Both the position numbers and the translations under genes were made by a program. A stretch of DNA of 64,000 nt from assembly GCA_900752435.1 (NCBI GenBank), contig CAADVD010000030.1, positions 30,212 through 94,211 of the forward strand, in the 5' to 3' direction. The notes beneath the pieces were generated by a model. The model did not search any database and was not told where the DNA came from. It saw only the letters and a list, made by a program, of their open reading frames with translations. The stretch is from Oscillospiraceae bacterium (GTDB taxonomy: Bacteria; Bacillota; Clostridia; Oscillospirales; Ruminococcaceae). Shown piece after piece: positions 24,406 through 33,116 of this stretch. Within the stretch, counting starts at the first letter, position 1. Each line of letters opens with the position of its first letter.

Positions 24406-24882
24406 ATGGTAAAAAAGCATGTACTATCCGTCATTGCGGACAACAACCCGGGCGTTCTGCTCCGCGTTGGCGGGCTGTTCAGCCGCCGCGGCTACAGCAT
24501 TGAGAGCATTTCAGCCGCCCAGACGGAAAATCCGAACATTTCGCGCATGACCATCGTCACCACCGGCGACGAGGACACGCTGGAGCAGATTGACAAACAG
24601 CTTTCCAAGCTGGTGGACGTCAAGCAGGTGAAGGTGCTGACCAGCGATGCGGTACAGCGTGAGCATGTGCTCATCATGGCCGGCAACAGCGAGGAAAACC
24701 GCGCCAACCTGATTCAGGTGGCAAACCTGTTTCACGCCAACATCCTCAACGTCAGCGAAGAATCGCTGATGCTGGAGCTGACCGGCAAACCGCGCAAAAT
24801 TGACGCGTTCATTCATTTGGTGAAGCCGTTCGGCATCATCAAGATGGTGAAGTCCGGTTTGACTGCGCTGGAACGCGATTAA
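24406..24882 (+). CDS. ilvN: Acetolactate synthase, small regulatory subunit
   Basis: 158 residues. The N-terminal ACT domain (HVLSVIADNNPGVLLRVGGLFSRRGYSI, cited in part) binds the feedback amino acid, usually valine. The C-terminal ACT-like half ends with the conserved EITGKPRKIDAF-type motif (here LTGKPRKIDAFI). It associates with the IlvB dimer, raising its activity and giving feedback control. The length is normal for the short IlvN/IlvH type. It sits 14 bp after ilvB and ends at a strong terminator. Confidence 0.95.
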   Translation: MVKKHVLSVIADNNPGVLLRVGGLFSRRGYSIESISAAQTENPNISRMTIVTTGDEDTLEQIDKQLSKLVDVKQVKVLTSDAVQREHVLIMAGNSEENRANLIQVANLFHANILNVSEESLMLELTGKPRKIDAFIHLVKPFGIIKMVKSGLTALERD

Positions 24883-24896
24883 AAAAGAATGTTACA

Positions 24897-24935
24897 GGAG
24901 CATTTCTGCCCAGCGGAAATGCTCCGTTTCTTTTT
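24897..24935 (+). terminator. Terminator of ilvBN
   Basis: GGAGCATTTC (24897-24906) pairs with GAAATGCTCC (24916-24925), followed by GTTTCTTTTT. Confidence 0.88.
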
Positions 24936-24962
24936 GCTTTTTTGCGTGCTTTATAGTATAAT
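24934..24962 (+). promoter_or_regulatory. Probable promoter of pyrK-pyrD operon
   Basis: TATAAT (24957-24962) with a weak -35 TTGCTT (24934-24939) at 17 bp, about 50 bp before pyrK. The -35 falls in the T-tail of the ilvBN terminator. Confidence 0.45.
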
Positions 24963-25011
24963 AGAAAAAATAAAGGCAGTATGCGAAAATCAACCAGATA
25001 GGAGAATCGTC

Positions 25012-25782
25012 ATGAGTTACACACAAGGCGAGTACCAAGTCGTATCCAAAAAGAATTTGGCGCGCAACACCTACGATTTTACCCTTGCGGCAAAGGAAAT
25101 CGCGGATTTGGCCAGCGCCGGTCAATTTGTCCACATCAAGGTGAAGGGCTTCTTTCTCCGCCGTCCGATTTCGATTTGCGAAATCAACAAGGAACAGGGT
25201 ACCATCCGCATCGTGTTTGAGGTGCGCGGTGAGGGCACGGAGGAAATGGCGAATATCAACAAGGGCGATTTGCTCGATGTGATGGGGCCGCTCGGCAAGG
25301 GCTTTACTCTGCTGGATTCCTCCAAGCAGGCCATCGTGGTTGGCGGCGGCATTGGGGTTCCGCCGATGCTCGAAGCGGCCAAGCAGTATGGTGAAAACGC
25401 CACCGCCATCACCGGTTTCCGTTCGGCCAACGCGGTGATTCTGCATGAGGATTTTAGGCAAATCGGCGCAAACACCATGCTTTGCACCGACGACGGTACC
25501 ATGGGTACGAAAGGCTTTGTCACGGCGGCGCTGGAACAGCGTCTGCTGGAGGGAAAAGCGGATATCATCTACGCCTGCGGACCGCACATGATGCTCAAAG
25601 GCGTGGTGGCGCTGGCAAATGAGTTCGGCGTACCGTGTGAAGTGTCACTGGAGGAGCGCATGGGCTGCGGAGTCGGCGCATGTCTGGTCTGCGCCTGCAA
25701 GACGGTCAAGGACGGCAAGGAATATCTGGCGCACGTCTGCAAGGATGGGCCGGTATTCAAAGCGGAAGACGTGATTTTATAA
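25012..25782 (+). CDS. pyrK: Dihydroorotate dehydrogenase electron-transfer subunit PyrK
   Basis: 256-residue FAD and [2Fe-2S] protein that passes electrons from PyrDB to NAD+. The FAD motif RRPISICEIN lies at about 44-53, the NAD-binding GGGIGVPPMLEAA at about 108-120, and the cluster cysteines in MGCGVGACLVCACK plus a later HVCKDGP. It is the first gene of a four-gene operon with pyrD, a phosphatase and ruvX, all with gaps of 17-24 bp. The start at 25012 follows AGGAGAATCGTC. Confidence 0.95.
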   Translation: MSYTQGEYQVVSKKNLARNTYDFTLAAKEIADLASAGQFVHIKVKGFFLRRPISICEINKEQGTIRIVFEVRGEGTEEMANINKGDLLDVMGPLGKGFTLLDSSKQAIVVGGGIGVPPMLEAAKQYGENATAITGFRSANAVILHEDFRQIGANTMLCTDDGTMGTKGFVTAALEQRLLEGKADIIYACGPHMMLKGVVALANEFGVPCEVSLEERMGCGVGACLVCACKTVKDGKEYLAHVCKDGPVFKAEDVIL

Positions 25783-25799
25783 GGAAAGGGAAGCAGAAT

Positions 25800-26711
25800 A
25801 TGGCTGATTTACGAGTAAACATCGCCGGTGTGGAATTCAAAAACCCGGTGATTCCGGCATCCGGCGCTTACGGCTTTGGCCGGGAATACGAGGATTTGTA
25901 TCCGCTTTCCAAGCTGGGCGGCATCTCCTGCAAGGGTACCACGCTCAATGGGCAAAACGGCAATCCGCCGCCGCGTGTGGCGGAAACGCCGAGCGGCATG
26001 CTCAACTCCGTCGGCCTGCAAAACGCCGGCATCGACCATTTTATTGAAGAAGAACTGCCCTATCTGGAAAAACAGGATTTGGTGGTGATTGCCAACGTTG
26101 CCGGACACACCGTGGAGGACTGCGTGGAGATTGCGCGCCGTTTGGAGGGTACGGCCACCGATATGATCGAGCTGAACATTTCCTGCCCGAACGTCAAGCA
26201 GGGCGGCGCGGCGTTCGGCACAAGCTGTACGGCGGCGGAAGCCATCACGGCGGCGGTGCGCAAAGCAACCACAAAACCGCTGATGGTCAAGCTGTCACCG
26301 AATGTGACCTCCATCACCGACATCGCCAAAGCGGTGGAAGCGGCCGGTGCGGACGCGGTGTCGCTCATCAACACACTGCTTGGGATGCGCATTGATTTGA
26401 AAACGCGCCGTCCGATTTTGAAGAACAACGTCGGCGGCTTGAGCGGACCGGCGGTCTTTCCGATCGCGGTGCGCATGGTGTGGCAGGTGGCCAACGCCGT
26501 GCAGATTCCGGTGGTCGGGATGGGCGGTATCTCGACGTACAAGGACGCGGTGGAAATGATGCTGGCCGGTGCGTCGGCCGTGCAAATCGGAGCGGCGATT
26601 TTTGCCGACCCATGGACGCCGGTCAAGGTCGTGGATGGCTTGAATCAATATTTGGATGAAAACCACATTGAAAAAGTGACCGATCTGATTGGACAAGTAC
26701 AGCCTTGGTAA
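25800..26711 (+). CDS. pyrD: Dihydroorotate dehydrogenase, class 1B catalytic subunit
   Basis: 303-residue FMN enzyme that oxidises dihydroorotate to orotate in pyrimidine synthesis. The class 1B catalytic cysteine is in NISCPNVKQGG (about residue 130), the FMN/substrate region in SGAYGFGREY and KGTTLNGQ, and the C-terminal FMN phosphate site in GMGGISTYKDAVEMM and GASAVQIGAAIF. It pairs with PyrK encoded 17 bp upstream to form the NAD-dependent complex. No other pyr gene is in the window. Confidence 0.96.
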   Translation: MADLRVNIAGVEFKNPVIPASGAYGFGREYEDLYPLSKLGGISCKGTTLNGQNGNPPPRVAETPSGMLNSVGLQNAGIDHFIEEELPYLEKQDLVVIANVAGHTVEDCVEIARRLEGTATDMIELNISCPNVKQGGAAFGTSCTAAEAITAAVRKATTKPLMVKLSPNVTSITDIAKAVEAAGADAVSLINTLLGMRIDLKTRRPILKNNVGGLSGPAVFPIAVRMVWQVANAVQIPVVGMGGISTYKDAVEMMLAGASAVQIGAAIFADPWTPVKVVDGLNQYLDENHIEKVTDLIGQVQPW

Positions 26712-26732
26712 GAAAAGAGGAAAGAACACAAG

Positions 26733-27383
26733 ATGACAACGGTTTATCTCATCCGGCACGTACAGGCGCAGGGCAACGTGGATCGGGTGTTTCAAGGACA
26801 TTATGACGGCAAAGTGAGCGAGCTGGGGCGTCGTCAGCTCGAGCGCTTGGGGGAAGCCTGCAAGGAACTGCATTTTGACTGCATTTATTCCAGTCCGCTT
26901 TCCCGCGCACGCGAAACCGCCAAGGCGGCCAACACATACTACAATTATCCCATTCAGATTGACGAGGGCTTGATTGAAATCAACGGCGGCGATTGGGAAC
27001 AGCAAAAATGGTCGTCCTTTTCCAAACGAGATCCGGAGCAGGCGGAAAACTGGCATCTGCGTCCTTATGAATTTTGCGCGCCAAACGGCGAAGCGATGAA
27101 GGACGTGTATACACGCATTCAACAAGCGGTATTACGGATTGTTGAAAACAATAAGGATAAAACTATTTGTATTGTCAGCCATGGCGGCGTGCTGTCGTGC
27201 TTCTTTAACTGGGCGATGGGGCGCAAACCGGAGGAATTGTCCAAAGCGACCATTTGTGACAATGCCGCCATCAGCAAGGCGGTCTTTGATGAAAACCTGC
27301 ATCCGACGCTTGCGTATTTCAACAACACCGAGCATCTTGGCGACGCCCTTTCCGTATCGGCGTCGCGGCTTTGGAAAGCTTAA
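26733..27383 (+). CDS. Histidine phosphatase family protein (phosphoglycerate-mutase-like)
   Basis: 216 residues. The phospho-acceptor motif is LIRHVQAQGN near residues 6-15; the family text is RHG, so Gly is replaced by Val here. The other elements are usual: SSPLSRARETA (about 54-64), the acid residue in EINGGDWE, and the second His in VSHGGVLSCF (about 149). It fits the cobC/GpmB-like branch, acting on small phosphate esters; substrate not known. It is the third gene of the pyrK operon, 21 bp after pyrD. Confidence 0.88.
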   Translation: MTTVYLIRHVQAQGNVDRVFQGHYDGKVSELGRRQLERLGEACKELHFDCIYSSPLSRARETAKAANTYYNYPIQIDEGLIEINGGDWEQQKWSSFSKRDPEQAENWHLRPYEFCAPNGEAMKDVYTRIQQAVLRIVENNKDKTICIVSHGGVLSCFFNWAMGRKPEELSKATICDNAAISKAVFDENLHPTLAYFNNTEHLGDALSVSASRLWKA

Positions 27384-27407
27384 AACAGAAAGGAAATTTT
27401 TTGCACT

Positions 27408-27851
27408 ATGAAGATTATGGCAGTCGATTTCGGCGAAGCGCGCACGGGTTTGGCGGTGTGCGACCGCACCGAGTTTTTGGCGTCTCCGATGGGCGTGATT
27501 CAGGAAAAGGATTTTGAGACCTGTGTGAAAAAAGTGGCCTATGCCGCGATGAAGGAATTCAACGTCGGTATGGTGGTCGTGGGCTTGCCGAAAAATATGG
27601 ACGGCTCGCTGGGGCCGCGTGCGCAGCTTTGTGACAAGTTTGCCCGTGCGCTCAAAGCGCTGATTCCGATTCCGGTGGAGCTGTGGGATGAACGCCAGAG
27701 CACCATGCAGGCGGCAACCTACCTCAACGAGATGAACGTGCGCGGCGCAAAGCGCAAGGAGGTCATCGACGAAGTGGCGGCCACCATCATTTTGGAGAGT
27801 TATTTGCAGTACCGCAAAAATCAAAAAGAACAGGGTGCGAAAGCGGACTAG
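27408..27851 (+). CDS. ruvX: YqgF/RuvX-type Holliday-junction resolvase-like nuclease
   Basis: 147-residue RNase-H-fold protein. The first catalytic Asp is in MAVDFGEARTGLAV (Asp6), followed by VVVGLPKNMDGSLGPRA and DERQSTMQA, all family hallmarks. YqgF is needed in bacteria for 16S rRNA 5' end processing and has been linked to recombination. It sits last in the pyrK-pyrD-phosphatase operon, 24 bp after the phosphatase. Clostridia more often carry it near alaS, so this placement is somewhat unusual. Confidence 0.9.
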   Translation: MKIMAVDFGEARTGLAVCDRTEFLASPMGVIQEKDFETCVKKVAYAAMKEFNVGMVVVGLPKNMDGSLGPRAQLCDKFARALKALIPIPVELWDERQSTMQAATYLNEMNVRGAKRKEVIDEVAATIILESYLQYRKNQKEQGAKAD

Positions 27852-27921
27852 AATTTTGCCCAAAAGCAACATTGGATTTGCCAGCCGGCATGGTAAAATT
27901 TCCATTCCAATTGGCAAAGCG

Positions 27922-27950
27922 TTGACAATTTGCATAAAAAGGTGTAAGAT
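27922..27950 (+). promoter_or_regulatory. Probable promoter of aspS
   Basis: TTGACA (27922-27927), 17 bp, TAAGAT (27945-27950). The transcript would begin near 27957 and open directly into the hairpin 27963-27993. Confidence 0.5.
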
Positions 27951-27962
27951 ACCAAAGAGCAA

Positions 27963-28000
27963 GGGCGCTCGTACCCTACGGGTACGAGCGCCCATTTTTA
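27963..28000 (+). terminator. GC-rich hairpin with T-tail before aspS
   Basis: GGGCGCTCGTACCC (27963-27976) pairs perfectly with GGGTACGAGCGCCC (27980-27993) around the triloop TAC, then ATTTTTA. It ends the pyrK-ruvX operon. As it lies downstream of the likely aspS promoter, it may also attenuate or cap the aspS mRNA. Confidence 0.75.
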
Positions 28001-28072
28001 CGTACCGACCGGCGTCGGGCGTAATTGACAGTATGGGTGCGCAGAAGCGCCCGATTCTAAGGATGTGAAGAC

Positions 28073-29821
28073 ATGATTTTGGCAAACCAATACCGCACCC
28101 ACACCTGTGGGGAGCTGACCGAAAAGGACATTGACAAAGAAGTTCGTGTGGCGGGCTGGGTAGAAAATATCCGTGACCACGGCGGTATCAAATTTTTGGA
28201 TTTGCGCGACCAATACGGCGTGGTGCAGGTAGTTGTACACGATGAAAGCCTGCTCGCCGATGTGAATAAGGAATGCACGCTGACCGTCAGCGGCAAAGTA
28301 ATTTTGAGAGACGAGGACACCATCAACCCAAAAATCGCTACGGGTATGGTGGAGGTCGTCACCGATACCTTGACCGTGCTGGGCAAAGCGAAGAACAACC
28401 TCCCGTTTGAGGTCGCCACTTCCCGCGAAACCAAGGAAGAGGTTCGCTTGAAATATCGCTTCCTCGATTTGCGCAACCGCAAGGTGCACGACAACATCGT
28501 TCTGCGCTCGCAAATCATCACCTTTTTGCGCCAGAAAATGACCGAACTGGGCTTTCTCGATATGCAGACCCCGATTTTGGGCGCATCGTCGCCGGAGGGA
28601 GCACGCGACTACTTGATTCCGAGCCGCAAGCACCATGGTAAATTCTACGCGCTTCCGCAGGCACCGCAGATTTTCAAACAGCTTCTGATGGTGTCCGGCT
28701 TTGACAAATACTTTCAAGTTGCGCCCTGCTTCCGTGATGAGGATGCACGCGCCGACCGTTCGCCGGGCGAATTCTACCAGCTCGATTTTGAGATGGCGTT
28801 TGCCACGCAGGAGGATGTGTTCCAGGTAGCCGAAACCGTGCTGTCCGAAACGTTCCGCAAATTCTCCGATAAAAAAGTTTCCGACGCGCCGTTTGTGCGG
28901 ATTCCTTATGCGGAATCCATGCTCAAATACGGTACGGATAAACCGGATTTGCGCAATCCGCTGGAAATCATCGACATCAGCGATCTGTTTGTGGAAACCG
29001 ATTTCAAACCGTTCCGCGGCAAAACCGTCCGCGCCATCAATGTGCCAAACTGCGCCAGCCAGTCCAAGGGCTTCTTCGAGAAGATGGAAAAATTTGCGTT
29101 GGAAATCGGCATGAAAGGCTTGGGCTACGTCAAAGTCACGGAGGAAATGACCTTCTTAGGACCAATCGATAAATTCCTGACCGACAGCCAGCGCGCCGAG
29201 CTCATCGAACGCGCCGCTTTAAAGCCAAACTGTGTGCTGTACTTCATCGCAGACAGCAAAACCGAAGCGCCGAAGCTCGCCGGACAAATCCGCACAGAAG
29301 TCGCCAAACGGCTGGACTTGATTGAAAAAGATGCGTTCCGTCTGTGCTTCATCGTGGACTTCCCGATGTTTGAAGAGGACGAGGAAACCGGCAACATCAT
29401 CTTTACCCACAACCCGTTCTCCATGCCGCAGGGCGGCTTGGAAGCGCTCAACACTAAAAATCCGCTCGATGTGCTGGCATACCAGTATGACATCGTGTGC
29501 AACGGCGTGGAGCTGTCCTCCGGCGCGGTGCGCAACCACGATTTGCCGACCATGGTGAAGGCGTTTGAAATCGCCGGTTACAGCGAGGACGATTTGAAAG
29601 CGAAGTTCTCCTCTCTCTACAATGCGTTCCAGTACGGAGCGCCGCCGCATGCCGGTATGGCGCCGGGCATCGACCGCATGGTGATGCTGCTGACGGAGGA
29701 AGAAAACATCCGCGAAGTCATTGCCTTCCCGATGAACTCCAACGCGCAGGATTTGCTTTTGAACGCACCGAATGAGGTCACGGAACAGCAATTGCGCGAA
29801 ATCCACATCAAAATCCGATAA
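28073..29821 (+). CDS. aspS: Aspartyl-tRNA synthetase, probably non-discriminating
   Basis: 582-residue class II bacterial-type enzyme: N-terminal OB-fold anticodon domain (about 1-105), motif 2 region PCFRDEDARADRSPGEFYQLD, the GAD insertion (about 290-420) and motif 3 GMAPGIDRMVM. In the anticodon domain the sequence is IRDHGGIKFLDLRD. The His (residue 36) stands where enzymes restricted to tRNA-Asp carry Leu and non-discriminating enzymes carry His. With gatCAB directly downstream, it probably also charges tRNA-Asn with Asp for later amidation. That is inference from one residue and context. Confidence 0.95.
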   Translation: MILANQYRTHTCGELTEKDIDKEVRVAGWVENIRDHGGIKFLDLRDQYGVVQVVVHDESLLADVNKECTLTVSGKVILRDEDTINPKIATGMVEVVTDTLTVLGKAKNNLPFEVATSRETKEEVRLKYRFLDLRNRKVHDNIVLRSQIITFLRQKMTELGFLDMQTPILGASSPEGARDYLIPSRKHHGKFYALPQAPQIFKQLLMVSGFDKYFQVAPCFRDEDARADRSPGEFYQLDFEMAFATQEDVFQVAETVLSETFRKFSDKKVSDAPFVRIPYAESMLKYGTDKPDLRNPLEIIDISDLFVETDFKPFRGKTVRAINVPNCASQSKGFFEKMEKFALEIGMKGLGYVKVTEEMTFLGPIDKFLTDSQRAELIERAALKPNCVLYFIADSKTEAPKLAGQIRTEVAKRLDLIEKDAFRLCFIVDFPMFEEDEETGNIIFTHNPFSMPQGGLEALNTKNPLDVLAYQYDIVCNGVELSSGAVRNHDLPTMVKAFEIAGYSEDDLKAKFSSLYNAFQYGAPPHAGMAPGIDRMVMLLTEEENIREVIAFPMNSNAQDLLLNAPNEVTEQQLREIHIKIR

Positions 29822-29839
29822 GAAAACCCGAGCAACACC

Positions 29840-29859
29840 AAGGCGGCGCCAGCCGCCTT
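29840..29859 (+). other. Small hairpin between aspS and gatC
   Basis: AAGGCGGC-GCCA-GCCGCCTT, 18 bp after the aspS stop, followed by a mixed CTAGTTGATTTT rather than a clean T-run. It may be a weak terminator allowing read-through into gatCAB. Confidence 0.5.
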
Positions 29860-29920
29860 CTAGTTGATTTTACGAGGAATTTTTTATTCCACAAACTGCA
29901 CCGTATAGGAGGAAGCTTTC

Positions 29921-30199
29921 ATGGTAACCAAAGAAGAAATCCAGAAAATTGCGATTCTCTCGAAGCTTTCCGTCTCCGAGGAGGAGCTGGAGTCACTGAC
30001 CGCGGATATGGCGCAAATCATCGCCTTTGCCGACACCATCAATGCCGCCAGCGAGGAAAGCGACGATTTTGACAACATCAATCACTTGTCCAACGTCTTC
30101 CGCGAAGACGTGGTTGTTCCATCCTATGATCGGGAAAAAATCCTGCAAAACGTGGGTGGCGGCGAAGAGGGCTATTTCCCAGTGAAGAAAATCGTGTAA
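29921..30199 (+). CDS. gatC: Asp/Glu-tRNA amidotransferase subunit C
   Basis: 92-residue helper subunit that bridges GatA and GatB. It has the family N-terminus VTKEEIQKIAILSKLSVSEEE and the C-terminal part with DVVVPSYDREKILQN. The start follows TAGGAGGAAGC. It heads a compact gatCAB operon with 13 bp to gatA. The complex converts misacylated Glu-tRNA(Gln) and Asp-tRNA(Asn) to the amide forms. Confidence 0.95.
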   Translation: MVTKEEIQKIAILSKLSVSEEELESLTADMAQIIAFADTINAASEESDDFDNINHLSNVFREDVVVPSYDREKILQNVGGGEEGYFPVKKIV

Positions 30200-30212
30200 G
30201 GAGGGAACTCGA

Positions 30213-31637
30213 ATGCAAAGTCAAATCAGAGCCCTGCACGACCAACTGGTGAAGGGCGAAATCACCTGCACGGAGCTGACCCGTCGCTATCTGTCCGCGA
30301 TGGAAGAAAAAAACGGCGTGCTCAACGCCTATGTGTACATCACTGCGGACGAAGCGCTAAAAACAGCGGCGCGCGTGGACGAAAAATTGAAAAACGGCGA
30401 AGAAATCGGCCTGCTTGAGGGGATTCCGATGACGCTCAAGGACAACATTTCCACCGACGGCATCCAAACCACCTGCTGTTCCAAAATTTTGGAGGGTTAT
30501 GTGCCGATTTACGACGCGACCGTGTGGGACATTCTCAAAAAGCAGAACGCCGTTCTGCTCGGCAAAACGAATATGGATGAATTTGCAATGGGTTCTTCCT
30601 GCGAAACTTCCTGCTATGGCGGCGCGGCCAATCCGCACAATCCCGACCATGTGGCGGGCGGTTCATCCGGCGGCGTGGCTAGTGCTGTGGGCGGCGACTT
30701 GGCCGTGTATGGCTTGGGTTCGGACCCCGGCGGTTCGATTCGCCAGCCGGCAAGCTTCTGCGGATTGGTCGGTTTAAAGCCCACCTATGGCGCGGTTTCC
30801 CGCTATGGTTTGATTGCTTACGCTTCCAGCCTTGACCAGATTGGGCCGATTACCACCAACGTGGAAGATGCGGCCATCCTGTTTGACGCCATCGCGCAGT
30901 ACGATACGATGGATTCCACCTCCCAAGGCAAGCGCGAAGATACCGTTCCGGCTCTGCAAAACAGCCTGCAAGGCAAAAAAATCGGCGTGGCGCGTGAATA
31001 CTTTGACGGCATCCGCGCGGACGTGAAAGAAGCGCTCGAACAAGCTCTGAAGGTTTACGAATCCCTCGGCGCAGAAATCGTTTACTTTGACCTGCCGGCG
31101 CTCAAATACGCTTTGCCAGTTTACTACATTCTCGCTTGTGCGGAAGCCACCTCCAACCTCGGCCGCTACGACGGCGTGCGTTACGGCTACCGCGCCAAGG
31201 AATACCGCAATGTCAACGAAATGATTTGCAAAACCCGCAGTGAGGGCTTCGGCGCAGAGGTCAAACGCCGCATTCTGCTGGGCAACTATGTGCTCAGCTC
31301 CGGTTACTTCGATGCGTACTACAAAAAGGCGCAGAGCCTGCGCGGTTCGATTGTCAAAGCGTTCCAGCGCGCGTTTGAGGCCTGCGACGTCATGGTAGCG
31401 CCAACCGTGCCGATGACCGCATTCCCGAAAGGCTTTACGGCGCAGGATCAGGTCGAAACCTATCTGACCGACATCTGCACCGTGCCCATCAACATCTGCG
31501 GCCTGCCGGCGGTTTCCATTCCGTGCGGCGCGGACGACAAGGGTCTGCCCATCGGTATGCAGATCATTGGCAACCGCTTTGAAGAAGCGACTGTCTTGAA
31601 TGTCGCTTATCAGTACGAACAGGCAAAGGAGGCGTAA
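30213..31637 (+). CDS. gatA: Asp/Glu-tRNA amidotransferase subunit A
   Basis: 474-residue amidase-signature protein that releases ammonia from glutamine. The Ser-cisSer-Lys triad is visible: Lys in MTLKDNISTDG, and the Ser residues in GGSSGGVAS and GSDPGGSIRQPAS. The length is usual (about 480). The start has GGAGGG ahead. The gatB ribosome-binding site lies within its last codons, 5 bp before the gatB start, so the two are translationally linked. Confidence 0.96.
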   Translation: MQSQIRALHDQLVKGEITCTELTRRYLSAMEEKNGVLNAYVYITADEALKTAARVDEKLKNGEEIGLLEGIPMTLKDNISTDGIQTTCCSKILEGYVPIYDATVWDILKKQNAVLLGKTNMDEFAMGSSCETSCYGGAANPHNPDHVAGGSSGGVASAVGGDLAVYGLGSDPGGSIRQPASFCGLVGLKPTYGAVSRYGLIAYASSLDQIGPITTNVEDAAILFDAIAQYDTMDSTSQGKREDTVPALQNSLQGKKIGVAREYFDGIRADVKEALEQALKVYESLGAEIVYFDLPALKYALPVYYILACAEATSNLGRYDGVRYGYRAKEYRNVNEMICKTRSEGFGAEVKRRILLGNYVLSSGYFDAYYKKAQSLRGSIVKAFQRAFEACDVMVAPTVPMTAFPKGFTAQDQVETYLTDICTVPINICGLPAVSIPCGADDKGLPIGMQIIGNRFEEATVLNVAYQYEQAKEA

Positions 31638-31641
31638 TCGC

Positions 31642-33057
31642 ATGGCTTATGAATTAGTAGCAGGTCTGGAAACGCACATTGAGCTGTCCACCAACACCAA
31701 AATTTTCTGCGGCTGTACGACCGCGTTTGGCTCAGAACCGAATACGCACTGTTGTCCGATTTGCATCGGCTTGCCGGGCACCCTGCCCAAGCTCAACAAA
31801 GCCGTGGTGCAGTATGCCATCCGTGCCGGATTGGCGACCAACTGCACCATCAACAACATTGCAAAAATGGATCGCAAAAACTACGTCTATCCGGACTTGT
31901 CCAAGGCGTATCAGATTTCTCAGTTTGACAAACCGCTTTGCTCGAACGGCTACATCACACTGTCCAGCGGCAAAAAAATCGGCATTACGCGCATCCACAT
32001 CGAAGAGGACGCGGGCAAGCTCGTTCACCGCAAGGGCGATACGCTCGTGGACTACAACCGCGGCGGCGTTCCGCTGATTGAAATTGTTTCCGAACCGGAT
32101 ATCCGCAGCATCGACGAAGCGAAAGAATATTTGGAAAAATTACAGCTCATCATGAAATACATCGGCGTTTCCGACTGCAAGATGCAGGAGGGTTCTCTGC
32201 GCTGTGACGTGAACATTTCTCTGCGCAAGCCGGGTGCAACGGAATTCGGTACGCGTGCGGAAATCAAGAATATGAACTCGTTTGCGTTTATGACCAAGGC
32301 GCTGGAATTTGAGTACAACCGTCAGGCGGACTTGCTCGACAGCGGCGAAGCCGTGGTGCAGGAAACGCGCCGCTACAACACCGAAACCGGCGAAACCGAG
32401 AGCATGCGCGGCAAGGAAGATGCGCAGGATTACCGTTATTTCCGCGAACCGGATTTGGTGACCATCGAAACCTCCGACGAGGAAATCGCTTACTGGAAAA
32501 CGACCCTGCCGGAACTGCCGGACGCGAAGCTGGCGCGCTATATCAATGATTACAAGCTGTCCGAAGCGGATGCGCTCCTGCTGACAAAGTATCGCCGTGT
32601 TGCGGAATATTTCGATGAAGCGTGCGAGGGCATCAAAAAACCGCAGGCTGTGGCCAATTTGATTTTGAGCCAGATTTTCCGTGTGCTGAGCACCGATGGT
32701 GAAAAAGAAGAGTGGAACGTACCGGTGAGCGCGAAACAGCTCAATGAGCTGGCAAAGCTCTTAGACAGCGGTAAAATTCGTGCCAATGTCGCGAAAACCA
32801 CACTGGAAAAGATGCTGGAAACCGGCAAGGACGTGTCTGCGTACATTTCCGAGCAGGATTTGGCCGGCATTGACGATGAAACCATGCGGGCGATTTGTCA
32901 GAAAGCGGTGGATTTGAATCCGCGGGCTGTGACCGACTATCTGGGCGGTAAGGACAAGGCGTTCCAGGTATTCATTGGCGTGGTAATGAAAGAAACGAGA
33001 GGCCGCGCGGATGTGAATAAAGCGCGTGAGATGATTTTGAGCATTATCCAGAAATAA
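31642..33057 (+). CDS. gatB: Asp/Glu-tRNA amidotransferase subunit B
   Basis: 471-residue kinase/amidotransferase subunit that phosphorylates the tRNA-bound Asp or Glu and adds ammonia. N-terminal signature ELVAGLETHIELSTNTK, zinc-type cysteines in FCGCTTAFG and HCCPICIGLPG, then the signature region RCDVNISLRKPG. The C-terminal helical YqeY-like tail (about 395-471) binds tRNA. The chosen ATG follows AAAGGAGG; an upstream start would overlap gatA. It ends the operon at a clear terminator. Confidence 0.96.
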   Translation: MAYELVAGLETHIELSTNTKIFCGCTTAFGSEPNTHCCPICIGLPGTLPKLNKAVVQYAIRAGLATNCTINNIAKMDRKNYVYPDLSKAYQISQFDKPLCSNGYITLSSGKKIGITRIHIEEDAGKLVHRKGDTLVDYNRGGVPLIEIVSEPDIRSIDEAKEYLEKLQLIMKYIGVSDCKMQEGSLRCDVNISLRKPGATEFGTRAEIKNMNSFAFMTKALEFEYNRQADLLDSGEAVVQETRRYNTETGETESMRGKEDAQDYRYFREPDLVTIETSDEEIAYWKTTLPELPDAKLARYINDYKLSEADALLLTKYRRVAEYFDEACEGIKKPQAVANLILSQIFRVLSTDGEKEEWNVPVSAKQLNELAKLLDSGKIRANVAKTTLEKMLETGKDVSAYISEQDLAGIDDETMRAICQKAVDLNPRAVTDYLGGKDKAFQVFIGVVMKETRGRADVNKAREMILSIIQK

Positions 33058-33061
33058 ACGA

Positions 33062-33094
33062 ATGGACTGCAGTTGTTGCTGCAGTCCATTTTTA
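33062..33094 (+). terminator. Terminator of gatCAB
   Basis: ATGGACTGCAG (33062-33072) pairs with CTGCAGTCCAT (33079-33089), then TTTTTA. Confidence 0.88.
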
Positions 33095-33116
33095 TAGCAA
33101 ATAGCAATATGAACAG

